From Nocardia farcinica (GTDB taxonomy: Bacteria; Actinomycetota; Actinomycetes; Mycobacteriales; Mycobacteriaceae): a stretch of DNA of 64,000 nucleotides. Shown here piece by piece: positions 45,183 to 55,360 of this stretch (its first letter is position 1; each line of letters opens with the position of its first letter). The notes beneath the pieces were generated by a model that worked only from the letters and a program-made list of their open reading frames with translations, made no database searches and was not told where the DNA came from. The stretch covers positions 372,001 to 436,000 of the forward strand of contig NZ_LN868938.1 in assembly GCF_001182745.1 (NCBI RefSeq), given 5' to 3'. Both the position numbers and the translations under genes were made by a program.

Positions 45183-46133
45183 ATGACACGCGTCGAATCG
45201 AACAACACCGCGAGCCAGGCCCCGCCGAGCGGCGCGGGCACGCTCGAGCAGCAGGTCGAGGTCGTCATCGTCACCGGGCTGTCCGGGGCGGGGCGCGGCA
45301 CCGCGGCCAAGGTGCTCGAGGATCTGGGCTGGTACGTCGCCGACAACCTGCCGCCGGAACTGATCGGGCGGATGGTGGAGCTCGGCGCCGCCGCCGACCC
45401 GCCGATCCGGCGGCTGGCCCTGGTCATGGACGTGCGCAGCCGCTTCTTCACCGGCGATCTGTCGGTGGTGGCCGATCAGCTGCGCGCGCTCGGCCTGCGC
45501 ACCCGGGTGCTGTTCCTCGAGGCCTCCGACGATGTGCTGATCCGCCGCTTCGGCTTCGCCCGGCGCAGGCATCCGTTGCAGAGCGAGAGCGCCGACGGCA
45601 CCCTGTCCGCGGGCATCGCCGTCGAGCGCGTGCGGCTGGCGGGGGTCAAGGCCGCCGCCGACCTGGTGATCGACACCACCGAACTGTCGATCCATCAGCT
45701 GCACCGCAAGCTGGAGGAGGCCTACGGCGGCGGCGCCCCCGCGGCGCTGCAACTGACCGTGCAGTCCTTCGGGTTCAAGTACGGGGTTCCACTCGACGCC
45801 GACATGGTGTTGGATGTGCGTTTTCTACCCAATCCACATTGGATACCGGAACTGCGGGAACACTCGGGACAGGAGACCGTGGTCAGCGAGTACGTGCTGT
45901 CGCGCCCCGGCGCTCAGGACTATCTGCACACCTGCCACCACCTGGTCGACCTGACGACGAGCGGCTACCGCCAAGAGGGGAAGCGATACATGACCGTGGC
46001 AGTGGGCTGCACGGGGGGCAAACACCGGAGCGTGGCGATCGCCGAGGCGCTGGGGGAGCTGATCGGCGCCGACACCTCGGCGGAGTCGGCGGACGTGGTG
46101 CGGGTCGTGCACCGGGATCTGGGGCGCGAATGA
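45183..46133 (+). CDS. rapZ: RapZ/YvcJ-family nucleotide-binding protein
   Basis: 316 residues. In E. coli RapZ guides RNase E to a small RNA; in Gram-positives the role is unclear. The P-loop here is TGLSGAGRGTAAK: the invariant Walker Lys-Ser is Arg-Gly. The rest is conserved: GWYVADNLPPELI, LVMDVRSRFF, RFGFARRRHPL, and the C-terminal VGCTGGKHRSVAIAE with the YvcJ signature. ATG 45183. The stop overlaps the yvcK ATG (ATGA). The altered P-loop suggests different or no ATP binding. Confidence 0.93.
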   Translation: MTRVESNNTASQAPPSGAGTLEQQVEVVIVTGLSGAGRGTAAKVLEDLGWYVADNLPPELIGRMVELGAAADPPIRRLALVMDVRSRFFTGDLSVVADQLRALGLRTRVLFLEASDDVLIRRFGFARRRHPLQSESADGTLSAGIAVERVRLAGVKAAADLVIDTTELSIHQLHRKLEEAYGGGAPAALQLTVQSFGFKYGVPLDADMVLDVRFLPNPHWIPELREHSGQETVVSEYVLSRPGAQDYLHTCHHLVDLTTSGYRQEGKRYMTVAVGCTGGKHRSVAIAEALGELIGADTSAESADVVRVVHRDLGRE

Positions 46134-47176
46134 CGGAGTGGGAATCCGGCCCCGCGGTCGTCGCCCTCGGTGGCGGACACGGCCTCTACGCGACACTCAG
46201 CGCGGTGCGGCGGCTGACCCGGCGCATCAGCGCGGTGGTGACGGTCGCCGACGACGGCGGCTCCTCCGGCAGGCTGCGCGCGGAACTGGGTGTGTTGCCG
46301 CCCGGTGACCTGCGGATGGCGCTGGCGGCGCTGGCCGCCGACCCGGACGGCGTGTGGGCGCGCACCCTCCAGCACCGGTTCGGCGGCAGCGGTGCGCTGG
46401 CCGGGCACTCGGTGGGGAACCTGATCCTGGCCGGGCTCACCGAGGTGCTCGGCGACCCGGTCGCGGCGCTGGACGAGGTGGCCGGGCTGCTGCAGTCGAC
46501 CGGGCGGGTGCTGCCCATGTCACCGATCGCGCTCGACATCGAGGCCGACGTCTCCGGCCTGGAGGCCGACCCGCGGGTCAGCCGCTGCATCCGCGGCCAG
46601 GTCGCGGTGGCCACCACGCCGGGCAAGGTGCGGCGGGTGCGGCTGATCCCTTCCGATCCGCCCGCCAGCCCCGAGGCGACCTCGGCGATCGAGCACGCCG
46701 ACGTGGTGGTGCTCGGGCCGGGCTCGTGGTTCACCAGCGTCATCCCGCATGTGCTGGTCCCCGAGCTGCGCGAAGCGCTGGTCTACACCCGCGCGCGCAA
46801 GATCCTGGTGTTGAATCTGGCCGCCCAGCCCGGCGAGACCGCGGGCTTCTCCGCGGAGCGGCACCTGCACGTATTGTCGCAGCACGCACCGGAATTCACC
46901 GTCGACGAGGTGCTGGTGGACGCCGGGTCGGTACCACCGGGGCGGGAACGCGAACATGTGGCAAGGGCTGCCGAACAGTTGCGGGCGCGAGTAACCTTCT
47001 CCGAGGTCGCCGAAGCGGGCACAGATCGGCATCATCCCGGAAAGCTGGCCGCCGCCCTGGATCAGCTGATCCGGCAGCCCCGGCCGCAGCTGGCGGGGCT
47101 TCGGGTGGAGGGACGGCACATGGGCGCGGATGTGCGGTCCGGGTTGGGTGGAAAGGAGCGCGTCTCGTGGCGATGA
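46130..47176 (+). CDS. yvcK: YvcK/CofD-like gluconeogenesis factor
   Basis: 348 residues of the CofD/UPF0052 family; known homologues bind UDP-sugars and support cell wall synthesis and growth on gluconeogenic carbon. [20 protein letters not shown] and [29 protein letters not shown] are the nucleotide site; [17 protein letters not shown] and [21 protein letters not shown] follow. ATG 46130 overlaps rapZ; the end overlaps whiA by 10 bases. Confidence 0.94.
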   Translation: MTEWESGPAVVALGGGHGLYATLSAVRRLTRRISAVVTVADDGGSSGRLRAELGVLPPGDLRMALAALAADPDGVWARTLQHRFGGSGALAGHSVGNLILAGLTEVLGDPVAALDEVAGLLQSTGRVLPMSPIALDIEADVSGLEADPRVSRCIRGQVAVATTPGKVRRVRLIPSDPPASPEATSAIEHADVVVLGPGSWFTSVIPHVLVPELREALVYTRARKILVLNLAAQPGETAGFSAERHLHVLSQHAPEFTVDEVLVDAGSVPPGREREHVARAAEQLRARVTFSEVAEAGTDRHHPGKLAAALDQLIRQPRPQLAGLRVEGRHMGADVRSGLGGKERVSWR

Positions 47177-48150
47177 CAGCCGAGGTGAAGGACGAGCTGA
47201 GCAGGCTCACGGTGTCGCAGGTCAGCTCGCGCAAGGCGGAGTTGTCCGCCCTGCTCCGGTTCGCGGGCGGCCTGCACATCGTCGGCGGGCGGGTGATCGT
47301 CGAGGCCGAGGTGGACATGGGCTCGATCGCTCGCCGGCTACGCCGGGAGATCTTCGAGCTGTACGGCTACGGCTCCGACGTGCACGTGCTCGGGGCGGGC
47401 GGCCTGCGCAAGACCTCCCGCTATGTGGTGCGGGTGTCGAAGGAGGGCGAGGCGCTGGCCCGCCAGACCGGCCTGCTCGACGTGCGCGGCCGTCCGGTGC
47501 GCGGCCTGCCCGCCCAGGTGGTCGGCGGCAGCATCGCCGATGCCGAAGCCGCTTGGCGCGGCGCGTTTCTCGCGCACGGTTCGCTCACCGAACCGGGCCG
47601 CTCCTCGGCGCTCGAGGTGAGCTGCCCCGGCCCCGAGGCGGCGCTGGCGCTGGTCGGTGCGGCGCGCAGGCTGGGCATCACGGCCAAGGCCCGCGAGGTG
47701 CGCGGCACCGACCGGGTGGTGGTGCGCGACGGCGAGGCCATCGGCGCGCTGCTGACCAGGATGGGCGCCCAGGACACCCGGCTCACCTGGGAGGAGCGCC
47801 GGATGCGCCGCGAGGTGCGTGCGACGGCGAACCGGCTGGCCAACTTCGACGACGCCAACCTGCGGCGGTCGGCGCGCGCCGCCGTCGCCGCGGCCGCGCG
47901 GGTGGAGCGGGCGCTCGAGATCCTGGGCGAGGACGTGCCCGACCATCTGGCTGCCGCGGGCAAGCTGCGCGTGCAGCACCGGCAGGCCTCGCTCGAGGAA
48001 CTCGGCCAGCTCGCCGACCCGCCGATGACCAAGGACGCGGTCGCCGGCCGGATCCGCCGCCTGCTCTCGATGGCCGACCGCCGGGCCAGGGAACTCGGCA
48101 TCCCCGACACCGAGTCCGCGGTCACCGCCGAACTGCTCGACGAAGCCTGA
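47167..48150 (+). CDS. whiA: Sporulation/cell-division transcription regulator WhiA
   Basis: 327 residues. WhiA has a degenerate LAGLIDADG homing-endonuclease-like N-domain ([18 protein letters not shown], ... [18 protein letters not shown]) and a C-terminal helix-turn-helix ([22 protein letters not shown]). In streptomycetes it acts with WhiB; here, in a non-sporulating group, a division role is likely. GTG 47167 is chosen because AAAGGAG lies 8 bases upstream; ATG 47173 is possible. The stop TGA is embedded in the first unit of the 77-bp repeat. Confidence 0.96.
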   Translation: MAMTAEVKDELSRLTVSQVSSRKAELSALLRFAGGLHIVGGRVIVEAEVDMGSIARRLRREIFELYGYGSDVHVLGAGGLRKTSRYVVRVSKEGEALARQTGLLDVRGRPVRGLPAQVVGGSIADAEAAWRGAFLAHGSLTEPGRSSALEVSCPGPEAALALVGAARRLGITAKAREVRGTDRVVVRDGEAIGALLTRMGAQDTRLTWEERRMRREVRATANRLANFDDANLRRSARAAVAAAARVERALEILGEDVPDHLAAAGKLRVQHRQASLEELGQLADPPMTKDAVAGRIRRLLSMADRRARELGIPDTESAVTAELLDEA

Positions 48151-48400
48151 GCGGGTCAGCGGCCGGAGGCGGTAGCGCAGCGTCACCACGCAGGCCGCCC
48201 CGCTCGGGCCGGATCGGCACTGCCTGAGCGGGTCAGCGGCCGGAGGCGGTAGCGGAGCGTCCCCACGGAGGCCGTCCCGCTCGGGCCGGATCGGCACTGC
48301 CTGAGCGGGTCAGCGGCCGGAGGCGGTAGCGGAGCGTCACCACGGAGGCCGTCCCGCTCGGGCGGAATCGGGCACTGCCTGAGCGGGTCAGCGGCCGGAG
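48146..48400. repeat. 77-bp tandem repeat, three full hairpin units plus a fragment
   Basis: Units start at 48146, 48223 and 48300 (77, 77 and 78 bases), and a fourth is cut after about 23 bases (48378-48400). Units differ by a few single bases. In each, bases 1-10 (CCTGAGCGGG) pair with 54-63 (CCCGCTCGGG, one G-T pair), and 15-19 (CGGCC) with 48-52 (GGCCG), giving a long imperfect stem-loop. Unit 1 includes the last three bases of whiA as its TGA; the fragment ends just before the stop of the convergent acetyltransferase gene. A role as serial bidirectional terminator is plausible. Confidence 0.85.
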
Positions 48401-48405
48401 GTCGG

Positions 48406-49032
48406 TCAGGCGGCCGGTTCGCGCAGCATCGCCAGGGTGGTCGGGCCGTCGTCGGGGATCTCGACGGTCGCGGTGACCCGGAAGCCGAGCCGTTCGTAGA
48501 AGCGCCGGTTTCCTTCCCCGGTGGTCTCCAGGAACGCGGGTACCCCGGCGGCGTCGGCGGCGGCGATGCCCGGTGCCAGGACTGCGCGGCCCAGGCCGCG
48601 GCCCTGGTGGTCCGGGTCGACGCCGACGGTGCCGAGGAACCACACCGGTTCGGTCGGCCGGTGTGGGGCGAGCGCGGCCTCGGCGGCCTCCTGGACGGCG
48701 GCGCGGTCGCCGGCGAGTTCGGCCAGGCGCGGGCCGAGTTCGGCGAAGACGGGTCCCGCGTCGGTCTCCGGGGTGGTCCACACGGCGACGGCGGAGCAGT
48801 CGTCGGTCACCCACACCCGCCCGTGCGGCAGGCCGAGGTGGGTGAGGAAGAGTTCCTGCATGGTGAGCACCCGCCGCTCGTGGTCGCGGGCGTCGATCAC
48901 GTGACGGGTCCAGGGGTAGTCGGCGAAGGCACGCCCGAGGGTGCGGGCGGCAGCGGGGACATCGGCTTCGGTGGCCGCGCGCACCAGCGGCGCGGGCGAG
49001 AACGACTGGTCGGTACTCACCGGGTCGATCAT
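48406..49032 (-). CDS. GNAT-family N-acetyltransferase
   Basis: 208 residues. The acetyl-CoA site is motif A, VWFLGTVGVDPDHQGRGLGRAVL, quoted in part, with the Q-x-x-G-x-G/A pattern QGRGLG; FLETTGEGNRRFYERLGF is motif B. The N-terminal half has VRAATEADVPAAARTLGRAF. The substrate is unknown. ATG 49032. It converges on whiA; the two stops flank the 77-bp repeat. Confidence 0.85.
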   Translation of the reverse strand: MIDPVSTDQSFSPAPLVRAATEADVPAAARTLGRAFADYPWTRHVIDARDHERRVLTMQELFLTHLGLPHGRVWVTDDCSAVAVWTTPETDAGPVFAELGPRLAELAGDRAAVQEAAEAALAPHRPTEPVWFLGTVGVDPDHQGRGLGRAVLAPGIAAADAAGVPAFLETTGEGNRRFYERLGFRVTATVEIPDDGPTTLAMLREPAA

Positions 49033-49176
49033 GCCCGGCCTTCGGCGAGCGGCGCCAGCCGATATCGCATCGGCCGAGCCGGCACCGGTCGCGGGCGCTC
49101 ACGAATCCCAGGTGGTTGTCGGAGAGATCCGCGGCTGGGATTAGTGTGGGTACGGCATCGGAATGAATCCGCTTGA

Positions 49177-50214
<1,038 letters not shown>

Positions 50215-50218
50215 TCAC

Positions 50219-51451
50219 ATGGCTGTCAAGACACTCCAGGATCTCCTGAACGAGGGTGTCGAAGGTCGGGGCGTGCTGGTGCGCTCCGACCTGAACGTCC
50301 CCCTCGACGACAACGGGCAGATCACCGATCCCGGCCGCATCATCGCCTCGATCCCGACGCTGAAGGCCCTGGTCGAGGCGGGCGCCAAGGTGGTCGTCAC
50401 CGCGCACCTCGGCCGTCCCAAGGGCGAGCCGGACCCGAAGTTCTCGCTCGCGCCGGTGGCGGCGAAGCTGGCCGAACTGCTCGGCCGCAACGTGCAGCTG
50501 GCCGGTGACGTGGTGGGCTACGACGCGCTCTCGCGCTCGGAGGGCCTCACCGACGGTGACGTGCTGCTGCTGGAGAACGTGCGTTTCGATCCGCGCGAGA
50601 CCAGCAAGGACGAGGCCGAGCGCGGCAAGCTCGCGGCGGCCCTGGTCGAGCTGGTCGGCGAGGACGGCGCGTTCGTCTCCGACGGTTTCGGCGTGGTGCA
50701 CCGCAAGCAGGCCTCGGTCTACGACGTGGCCAAGCTGCTGCCGCACTACGCGGGCACGCTGGTCGCCGCCGAGGTGGACGTGCTGGCCAAGCTCACCGAC
50801 AACACCGAGCGGCCCTACGCCGTGGTGCTGGGCGGCTCGAAGGTCTCCGACAAGCTCGCCGTCATCGAGGCGCTGGCGCCCAAGGTCGACACGCTGGTGA
50901 TCGGCGGCGGCATGTGCTTCACCTTCCTTGCCGCACAGGGCCTTTCGGTCGGCTCCTCGCTGCTGCAGGAGGAGATGATCGACACCTGCAAGGGGCTGCT
51001 CGAGCGGTACGCCGACGTCATCCACCTGCCGCGCGACGTGGTGGTCGCCGACTCGTTCTCCGCCGACGCGGAGTCGAAGTGCGTTCCCGCCAACGAGATT
51101 CCGGACGGCTGGATGGGTCTGGACATCGGCGCGGAGTCGGTGGACCGGTTCGCGGCGCTGCTGACCGAGGCCAAGACGGTGTTCTGGAACGGCCCGATGG
51201 GCGTGTTCGAGTTCGAGAAGTTCGCCGCGGGCACCCGCGGGGTCGCCGAGGCGATCGTGGCGGCCACCGGCAAGGGGGCGTTCACCGTCGTCGGCGGCGG
51301 CGACTCGGCCGCGGCGGTCCGCGCGCTCGGCCTGCCCGAGGACGGTTTCTCGCACATCTCCACCGGCGGCGGCGCGTCGCTGGAATACCTGGAGGGCAAG
51401 GAACTTCCCGGCATCAGTGTCCTCGAGGACACCGCTCCGGAGGGCAGCTGA
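50219..51451 (+). CDS. pgk: Phosphoglycerate kinase
   Basis: 410 residues, two Rossmann-like domains. [16 protein letters not shown] near the N-terminus, TAHLGRPKG, the nucleotide domain with [16 protein letters not shown] and [13 protein letters not shown], and C-terminal [18 protein letters not shown] and [10 protein letters not shown] are intact. ATG 50219; the stop is followed directly by tpiA. Confidence 0.98.
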   Translation: MAVKTLQDLLNEGVEGRGVLVRSDLNVPLDDNGQITDPGRIIASIPTLKALVEAGAKVVVTAHLGRPKGEPDPKFSLAPVAAKLAELLGRNVQLAGDVVGYDALSRSEGLTDGDVLLLENVRFDPRETSKDEAERGKLAAALVELVGEDGAFVSDGFGVVHRKQASVYDVAKLLPHYAGTLVAAEVDVLAKLTDNTERPYAVVLGGSKVSDKLAVIEALAPKVDTLVIGGGMCFTFLAAQGLSVGSSLLQEEMIDTCKGLLERYADVIHLPRDVVVADSFSADAESKCVPANEIPDGWMGLDIGAESVDRFAALLTEAKTVFWNGPMGVFEFEKFAAGTRGVAEAIVAATGKGAFTVVGGGDSAAAVRALGLPEDGFSHISTGGGASLEYLEGKELPGISVLEDTAPEGS

Positions 51452-52237
51452 ATGGCACGTAAACCGCTCATCGCCGGCAACTGGAAGATGAACCTCAACC
51501 ATCTCGAGGCCATCGCCCTGGTGCAGAAGATCGCCTTCGCGCTGCCGGAGAAGTACTTCGAGAAGGTCGACGTCGCGGTGATCCCGCCGTTCGTGGACAT
51601 CCGCAGCGTGCAGACGCTGGTGGAGGGCGACAAGCTGCTGCTCACCTACGGCGCGCAGGACGTCTCGGTGCACGAGTCCGGCGCCTACACCGGCGAGATC
51701 AGCGCGAGCATGCTCGCCAAGCTGGGCTGCACCTTCGTGGTGGTCGGGCACTCCGAGCGGCGCCAGTACCACCACGAGGACGACGCCACCGTGCTCGGCA
51801 AGGCCAAGAAGGCTCTCGAGCACGGCCTCACCCCGATCGTGTGCATCGGTGAGGGGCTCAACGTCCGCGAGGCGGGCACGCACGTGGAATACAACCTCGA
51901 GCAGCTGCGCGGGTCGCTGAAGGGCCTGTCCGCCGAGCAGATCTCGAAGGTCGTCATCGCCTACGAGCCGGTCTGGGCCATCGGCACCGGCAAGGTGGCG
52001 AGCGCGGCCGACGCGCAGGAGGTGTGCGGCGCCATCCGCGCCGAGCTGGCCGAGCTGGCCGGACCCGAGGTGGCCGCGCAGGTGCGGGTGCTCTACGGCG
52101 GCTCGGTGAACGCCAAGAACGTCGGGGAACTGGTCGCCCAGCCCGATGTCGACGGTGCGCTGGTCGGCGGGGCCTCGCTCAAGGGTGACGAGTTCGCCAC
52201 CCTGTCCGCGATCGCCGCGGGCGGCCCGCTGCCCTGA
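51452..52237 (+). CDS. tpiA: Triosephosphate isomerase
   Basis: 261 residues. [12 protein letters not shown] (active-site Lys), [12 protein letters not shown] (His), [15 protein letters not shown] (catalytic Glu and flexible loop) and [14 protein letters not shown] 51452 immediately after the pgk TGA. A terminator follows. In mycobacteria secG comes soon after; here two accessory genes intervene. Confidence 0.98.
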   Translation: MARKPLIAGNWKMNLNHLEAIALVQKIAFALPEKYFEKVDVAVIPPFVDIRSVQTLVEGDKLLLTYGAQDVSVHESGAYTGEISASMLAKLGCTFVVVGHSERRQYHHEDDATVLGKAKKALEHGLTPIVCIGEGLNVREAGTHVEYNLEQLRGSLKGLSAEQISKVVIAYEPVWAIGTGKVASAADAQEVCGAIRAELAELAGPEVAAQVRVLYGGSVNAKNVGELVAQPDVDGALVGGASLKGDEFATLSAIAAGGPLP

Positions 52238-52258
52238 TCGCGGTCCCGGCATCGAACT

Positions 52259-52292
52259 CCGGCCCGGTATCGCCTCCGCGATGCCGGGCCGG
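52259..52292 (+). terminator. Terminator after gap-pgk-tpiA
   Basis: CCGGCCCGGTATCG (52259-52272) pairs with CGATGCCGGGCCGG (52279-52292): 14 base pairs with one A-to-G wobble, loop 6, followed by TTCGTTT. This is the only terminator in the window with a T-rich tail. Confidence 0.8.
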
Positions 52293-52354
52293 TTCGTTTC
52301 CGGGCCGGTTCGTTCGGGAGCCGGGCGCTCGTCGTCTGCCCGGGTGCCGAGCGC

Positions 52355-52825
52355 TCAGCGGGCGGCGAGGGTGAGGCCGCGGCCGTCGTCGTCGCGCAGG
52401 GTCAGCGTGTCACCCTCGATGGTGGCGCCGACATTGCCGTCCAGGACCTCGAGCACGCCGCGCTCGACCTCCATCACCGCCGGTTCGCACATCATCTTGG
52501 TGGTGGCGACCTGGAAGGTGATGCTGGATCCGCCGTGCGGCTTGTCCTGCACGGCCGCGGTGCCGACCAGCTGATTGCACCCGGCGGAGCCGGAGACGCC
52601 GCCGTCCTCGGCGATGAGTAGCGTCGGATTGGCCGCGTCGAGCACCTCCGCGGGCACGTCGACATCCTGGTCGAGCAGGGCCGTCACCACCCAGGTGGTG
52701 CCGCGCAGCGACCGGTCCGGCGGGGTGGACTCCTTCGCCGGGACCGAGTCCGCGTCGCTCGTGCATGCGGAGAGCGCGGCCGCGGCGAGCACCGCGATCG
52801 CGAGCCGAGCCAGTGGTGCCGCCAT
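52355..52825 (-). CDS. META-domain (HslJ-like) lipoprotein
   Basis: 156 residues. Lipoprotein signal with hydrophobic core and lipobox LSAC (Cys about 21), then a linker and one META domain: GTTWVVTALLD, GGVSGSAGCNQLVGTA and the ending DTLTLRDDDGRGLTLAAR. In other bacteria such domains are linked to stress and novobiocin resistance; the function here is unknown. ATG 52825. It is divergent from an MFS gene with only 33 bases between starts, so their promoters overlap. Confidence 0.83.
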   Translation of the reverse strand: MAAPLARLAIAVLAAAALSACTSDADSVPAKESTPPDRSLRGTTWVVTALLDQDVDVPAEVLDAANPTLLIAEDGGVSGSAGCNQLVGTAAVQDKPHGGSSITFQVATTKMMCEPAVMEVERGVLEVLDGNVGATIEGDTLTLRDDDGRGLTLAAR

Positions 52826-52845
52826 GTCCCCGATGTTACCGGCGA

Positions 52846-52851
52846 TATGCT
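52846..52851 (+). promoter_or_regulatory. -10 hexamer of the MFS gene, leaderless pattern
   Basis: TATGCT, 7 bases before GTG 52859. It includes the ATG at 52847, which is therefore unlikely to be the true start. Confidence 0.5.
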
Positions 52852-52858
52852 CGGCGGA

Positions 52859-54463
52859 GTGACCACCGCCGACGCCACGCAGCCGCTGTCCACCTGGGCG
52901 CCGCTGCGGTCCCCCGTCTACCGGGCACTGTGGATCGCCCAGCTGGTCTCCAACCTGGGCACCTGGATGCAGACGGTCGGCGCGCAGTGGTTGCTGGTGG
53001 ACGAGCCGAACGCCGCCACCCTGGTGTCGCTGGTGCAGACCGCCATCACGTTGCCGGTGATGCTGCTGTCCATTCCCTCGGGCGTCCTGGCCGATCTGAT
53101 GGACCGGCGCAGGCTGCTGCTGGGCGCGCAATCGACGATGGCGGTGCTCGCCGCGGTGCTGGCGGTCTCCACCGCCACCGGGCACACCACCCCGGGGGTG
53201 CTGCTGACGCTGCTGTTCCTGCTCGGCTGCGGACAGGCCATCACCGCACCGTCCTGGCAGGCGATCCAGCCGGAACTGGTACCGCGCCAGCAGATTCCGT
53301 CCGCGGCGGCATTGGGCAGCATGAACATCAACATCGGGCGGGCGGTGGGCCCGGCGGTCGCCGGTGTGCTGGTGGCACTGTCGGGGCCGTCGCTGGTGTT
53401 CGCCCTGAACGCGCTGTCGTTCGGCGGCATCGTCGCGGTGCTGCTGTTCTGGCGCCGCCCGGCCGCCGACCGCCGGCTGCCCAGCGAGCGGCCGCTGGCC
53501 GCGCTCCAGGCCGGGACCAGATTCATCCGCGCGGCGCCCGCGATCCGGCGGGTGCTGCTGCGTTCGATCCTCTTCGTGGGGCCGGCGAGCGCGCTGTGGG
53601 CGCTGTTGCCGGTGATCGCGCGCGCCGAACTCGGCTTGGGCTCCTCCGGCTACGGTGTGCTGCTCGGCGCGCTGGGCGTGGGCGCGGTGGCCGGTGCGGT
53701 GGGACTGTCGCGCATCCGCGCCTGGCTGACCCCCACCCAGCGGCTCACCGCGGCCTCGGTGGTGTTCGGGCTGGCCTGTGTCGGTGCGGCACTGCTGCAC
53801 AGCGTGGCGGCGGTGCTGGTGCTGTTGGTGGGCGCGGGCCTGGCCTGGCTGCTGGCGTTGTCGACGATGAACGCGACGATGCAGCTGCTGCTGCCCGCCT
53901 GGGTGCGTGCCCGCGGACTGTCGGTGTACATGCTGGTGTTCATGGGCGGGCAGGCGATGGGCTCGCTGGTCTGGGGCCTGGTGGCGGGGGCGACCTCGGC
54001 GGTGACCGCGCTGCTGATCGCGGCGGCCCTGCTGGCGGGCAGCGCGGTGAGCAGTGTGTGGCTGCCGATCCGGCACAACGCCGAGGATCTCGATCTCACC
54101 CCGACCGCGTTCTGGCCGGAGCCGCAGCTGGTGGTGGAGCCCGATCCCGACGACGGCCCGGTCATGGTGTTGCGCTCCTACGACGTCCCGGCCGAGCGGG
54201 TGCCGGACTTCCTGGCCGCGATGGTCTTCGTCGGGCGGTCCCGGCAGCGCACCGGCGCGATGGAGTGGCGGCTCTACCGCGACGTGGGCGTGGTCGATCG
54301 GTATGTGGAGGCGTTCGTGGTGCGCTCGTGGGCCGAGCACATGCACCAGCACCAGGTCCGGCTCACCGCCCAGGACCGGTTGCGCGAACAGGCCGTGGCC
54401 GAGTTCGGCACCGGCGAACCCAGCATCAGTCACCTGGTGGCGGTCGACCCGCACCGGCGATGA
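52859..54463 (+). CDS. MFS exporter with C-terminal ABM-like domain (MFS_3 type)
   Basis: 534 residues. About 12 membrane helices, residues 20-400, with ALWIAQLVSNLGTWMQTVGAQWLL in helix 1 (in part), and a loop between helices 2 and 3 with DLMDRRRLLLGAQ. The last 130 residues are soluble: VMVLRSYDVPAERVPDFLAAM, MEWRLYRDVGVVDRYVEAFVV and SWAEHMHQHQVRLT, resembling a dimeric monooxygenase-like fold; such tails are seen in the enterobactin-exporter-like family. The substrate is unknown. GTG 52859 rather than ATG 52847, because the latter lies in the -10 box. Confidence 0.84.
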   Translation: MTTADATQPLSTWAPLRSPVYRALWIAQLVSNLGTWMQTVGAQWLLVDEPNAATLVSLVQTAITLPVMLLSIPSGVLADLMDRRRLLLGAQSTMAVLAAVLAVSTATGHTTPGVLLTLLFLLGCGQAITAPSWQAIQPELVPRQQIPSAAALGSMNINIGRAVGPAVAGVLVALSGPSLVFALNALSFGGIVAVLLFWRRPAADRRLPSERPLAALQAGTRFIRAAPAIRRVLLRSILFVGPASALWALLPVIARAELGLGSSGYGVLLGALGVGAVAGAVGLSRIRAWLTPTQRLTAASVVFGLACVGAALLHSVAAVLVLLVGAGLAWLLALSTMNATMQLLLPAWVRARGLSVYMLVFMGGQAMGSLVWGLVAGATSAVTALLIAAALLAGSAVSSVWLPIRHNAEDLDLTPTAFWPEPQLVVEPDPDDGPVMVLRSYDVPAERVPDFLAAMVFVGRSRQRTGAMEWRLYRDVGVVDRYVEAFVVRSWAEHMHQHQVRLTAQDRLREQAVAEFGTGEPSISHLVAVDPHRR

Positions 54464-54505
54464 GCGCGCCGCACGCCCGATTGGGGCGCGCGGCGGCGGA
54501 CCCCA

Positions 54506-54511
54506 TAGACT
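54506..54511 (+). promoter_or_regulatory. -10 hexamer of secG, leaderless pattern
   Basis: TAGACT exactly 6 bases before ATG 54518. Confidence 0.6.
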
Positions 54512-54517
54512 GACGGC

Positions 54518-54751
54518 ATGCGGATGTTCCTGGATATCCTCCTGATCATCACCAGCGTGCTGCTGGTGCTGCTGGTGCTGCTGCACCGCGCCAAGGGTGG
54601 GGGTCTGTCCAGCCTGTTCGGTGGCGGCGTGCAGTCCAGCCTGTCCGGCTCCACCGTCGTCGAGAAGAACCTCGACCGCGTCACGATCTTCACCGGCATC
54701 ATCTGGCTCATCGCCATCCTCGGCATCGGCCTGGAGATCAAGTTCTCCTGA
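54518..54751 (+). CDS. secG: Preprotein translocase subunit SecG
   Basis: 77 residues, two membrane helices: DILLIITSVLLVLLVLLH, then the glycine-rich loop GGGLSSLFGGGVQSS, and IFTGIIWLIAILGIGL. It is an auxiliary part of SecYEG. ATG 54518 is probably leaderless. Its last 14 bases overlap the end of a convergent acetyltransferase gene. The position after tpiA is conserved in actinobacteria. Confidence 0.95.
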   Translation: MRMFLDILLIITSVLLVLLVLLHRAKGGGLSSLFGGGVQSSLSGSTVVEKNLDRVTIFTGIIWLIAILGIGLEIKFS

Positions 54752-55286
54752 TCGCGGCCTCGTCCCGGCCGGTCCACGGCGCGGTGGCCTCGAAGCGCAC
54801 CAGCCCGGTCGCGTCCGCTTCGGCTCGGGTGCGCACCATGTCCAGCCGTTCGGCCAGCCGCACCGATTCGCGGTTGCCCGCATCGATCTCCGCGATCACC
54901 CGGTCCAGCCCCAGGGTTCCGAAGGCGTACTTCAACACCGCGCGGCAGGCCTCGACCGCCAGGCCCTCGCCGCGGTGCCGGTCGGCCACGCTGCACACCA
55001 GCTCGATGCCGTGGTCGATCCGGCGCAATCCGCTGACGCCGAGCAGTTCGCCGGTCGCCGTCCCACGGGCGGTCAGCGTCCACAGCCCGTAGCCGTGTAC
55101 CGCGAAATCGCGGTCGCTGCGTTCGATGATCGCCAGCACCAGCGGCGTCGGCACCGGCTCGTCGTCGAAGAGATAGCGCCGCACGCCCGGATCGTTCCAG
55201 TGCACGTGCAACCGCTCGGCGTCGGCGCTGCGCAGAGGACGCATCCGCAGCCGCGGGGTGACAAGGGTGAGGCCTGCGGGGGTCAT
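54738..55286 (-). CDS. RimJ/RimL-type GNAT acetyltransferase
   Basis: 182 residues: LVTPRLRMRPLRSADAERLHVHW start (in part), GLWTLTARGTATGELLGVSGL, then motif A VADRHRGEGLAVEACRAVLKYAF and the ending motif DAGNRESVRLAERLDM. The family acetylates N-termini or small molecules; the target is unknown. ATG 55286. It overlaps secG by 14 bases at the 3' ends. Confidence 0.86.
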   Translation of the reverse strand: MTPAGLTLVTPRLRMRPLRSADAERLHVHWNDPGVRRYLFDDEPVPTPLVLAIIERSDRDFAVHGYGLWTLTARGTATGELLGVSGLRRIDHGIELVCSVADRHRGEGLAVEACRAVLKYAFGTLGLDRVIAEIDAGNRESVRLAERLDMVRTRAEADATGLVRFEATAPWTGRDEAAIRRT

Positions 55287-55360
55287 CTGACGTCCTCGGA
55301 AAATCGATGTGCGCTCGTGCATCATCCACGGTCCGGGGAAGCCGTGTCCAGCTCGGTTGC

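Noticed and set aside
47338..48297. Minus-strand frame that crosses the 77-bp repeats and repeats [15 protein letters not shown]
   Set aside because: The repeated peptide is just the repeat read through; the frame then runs antisense to whiA. No start or ribosome site supports it.
48146..48400. CRISPR array
   Set aside because: Repeats are contiguous with no unique spacers, and there are no cas genes.
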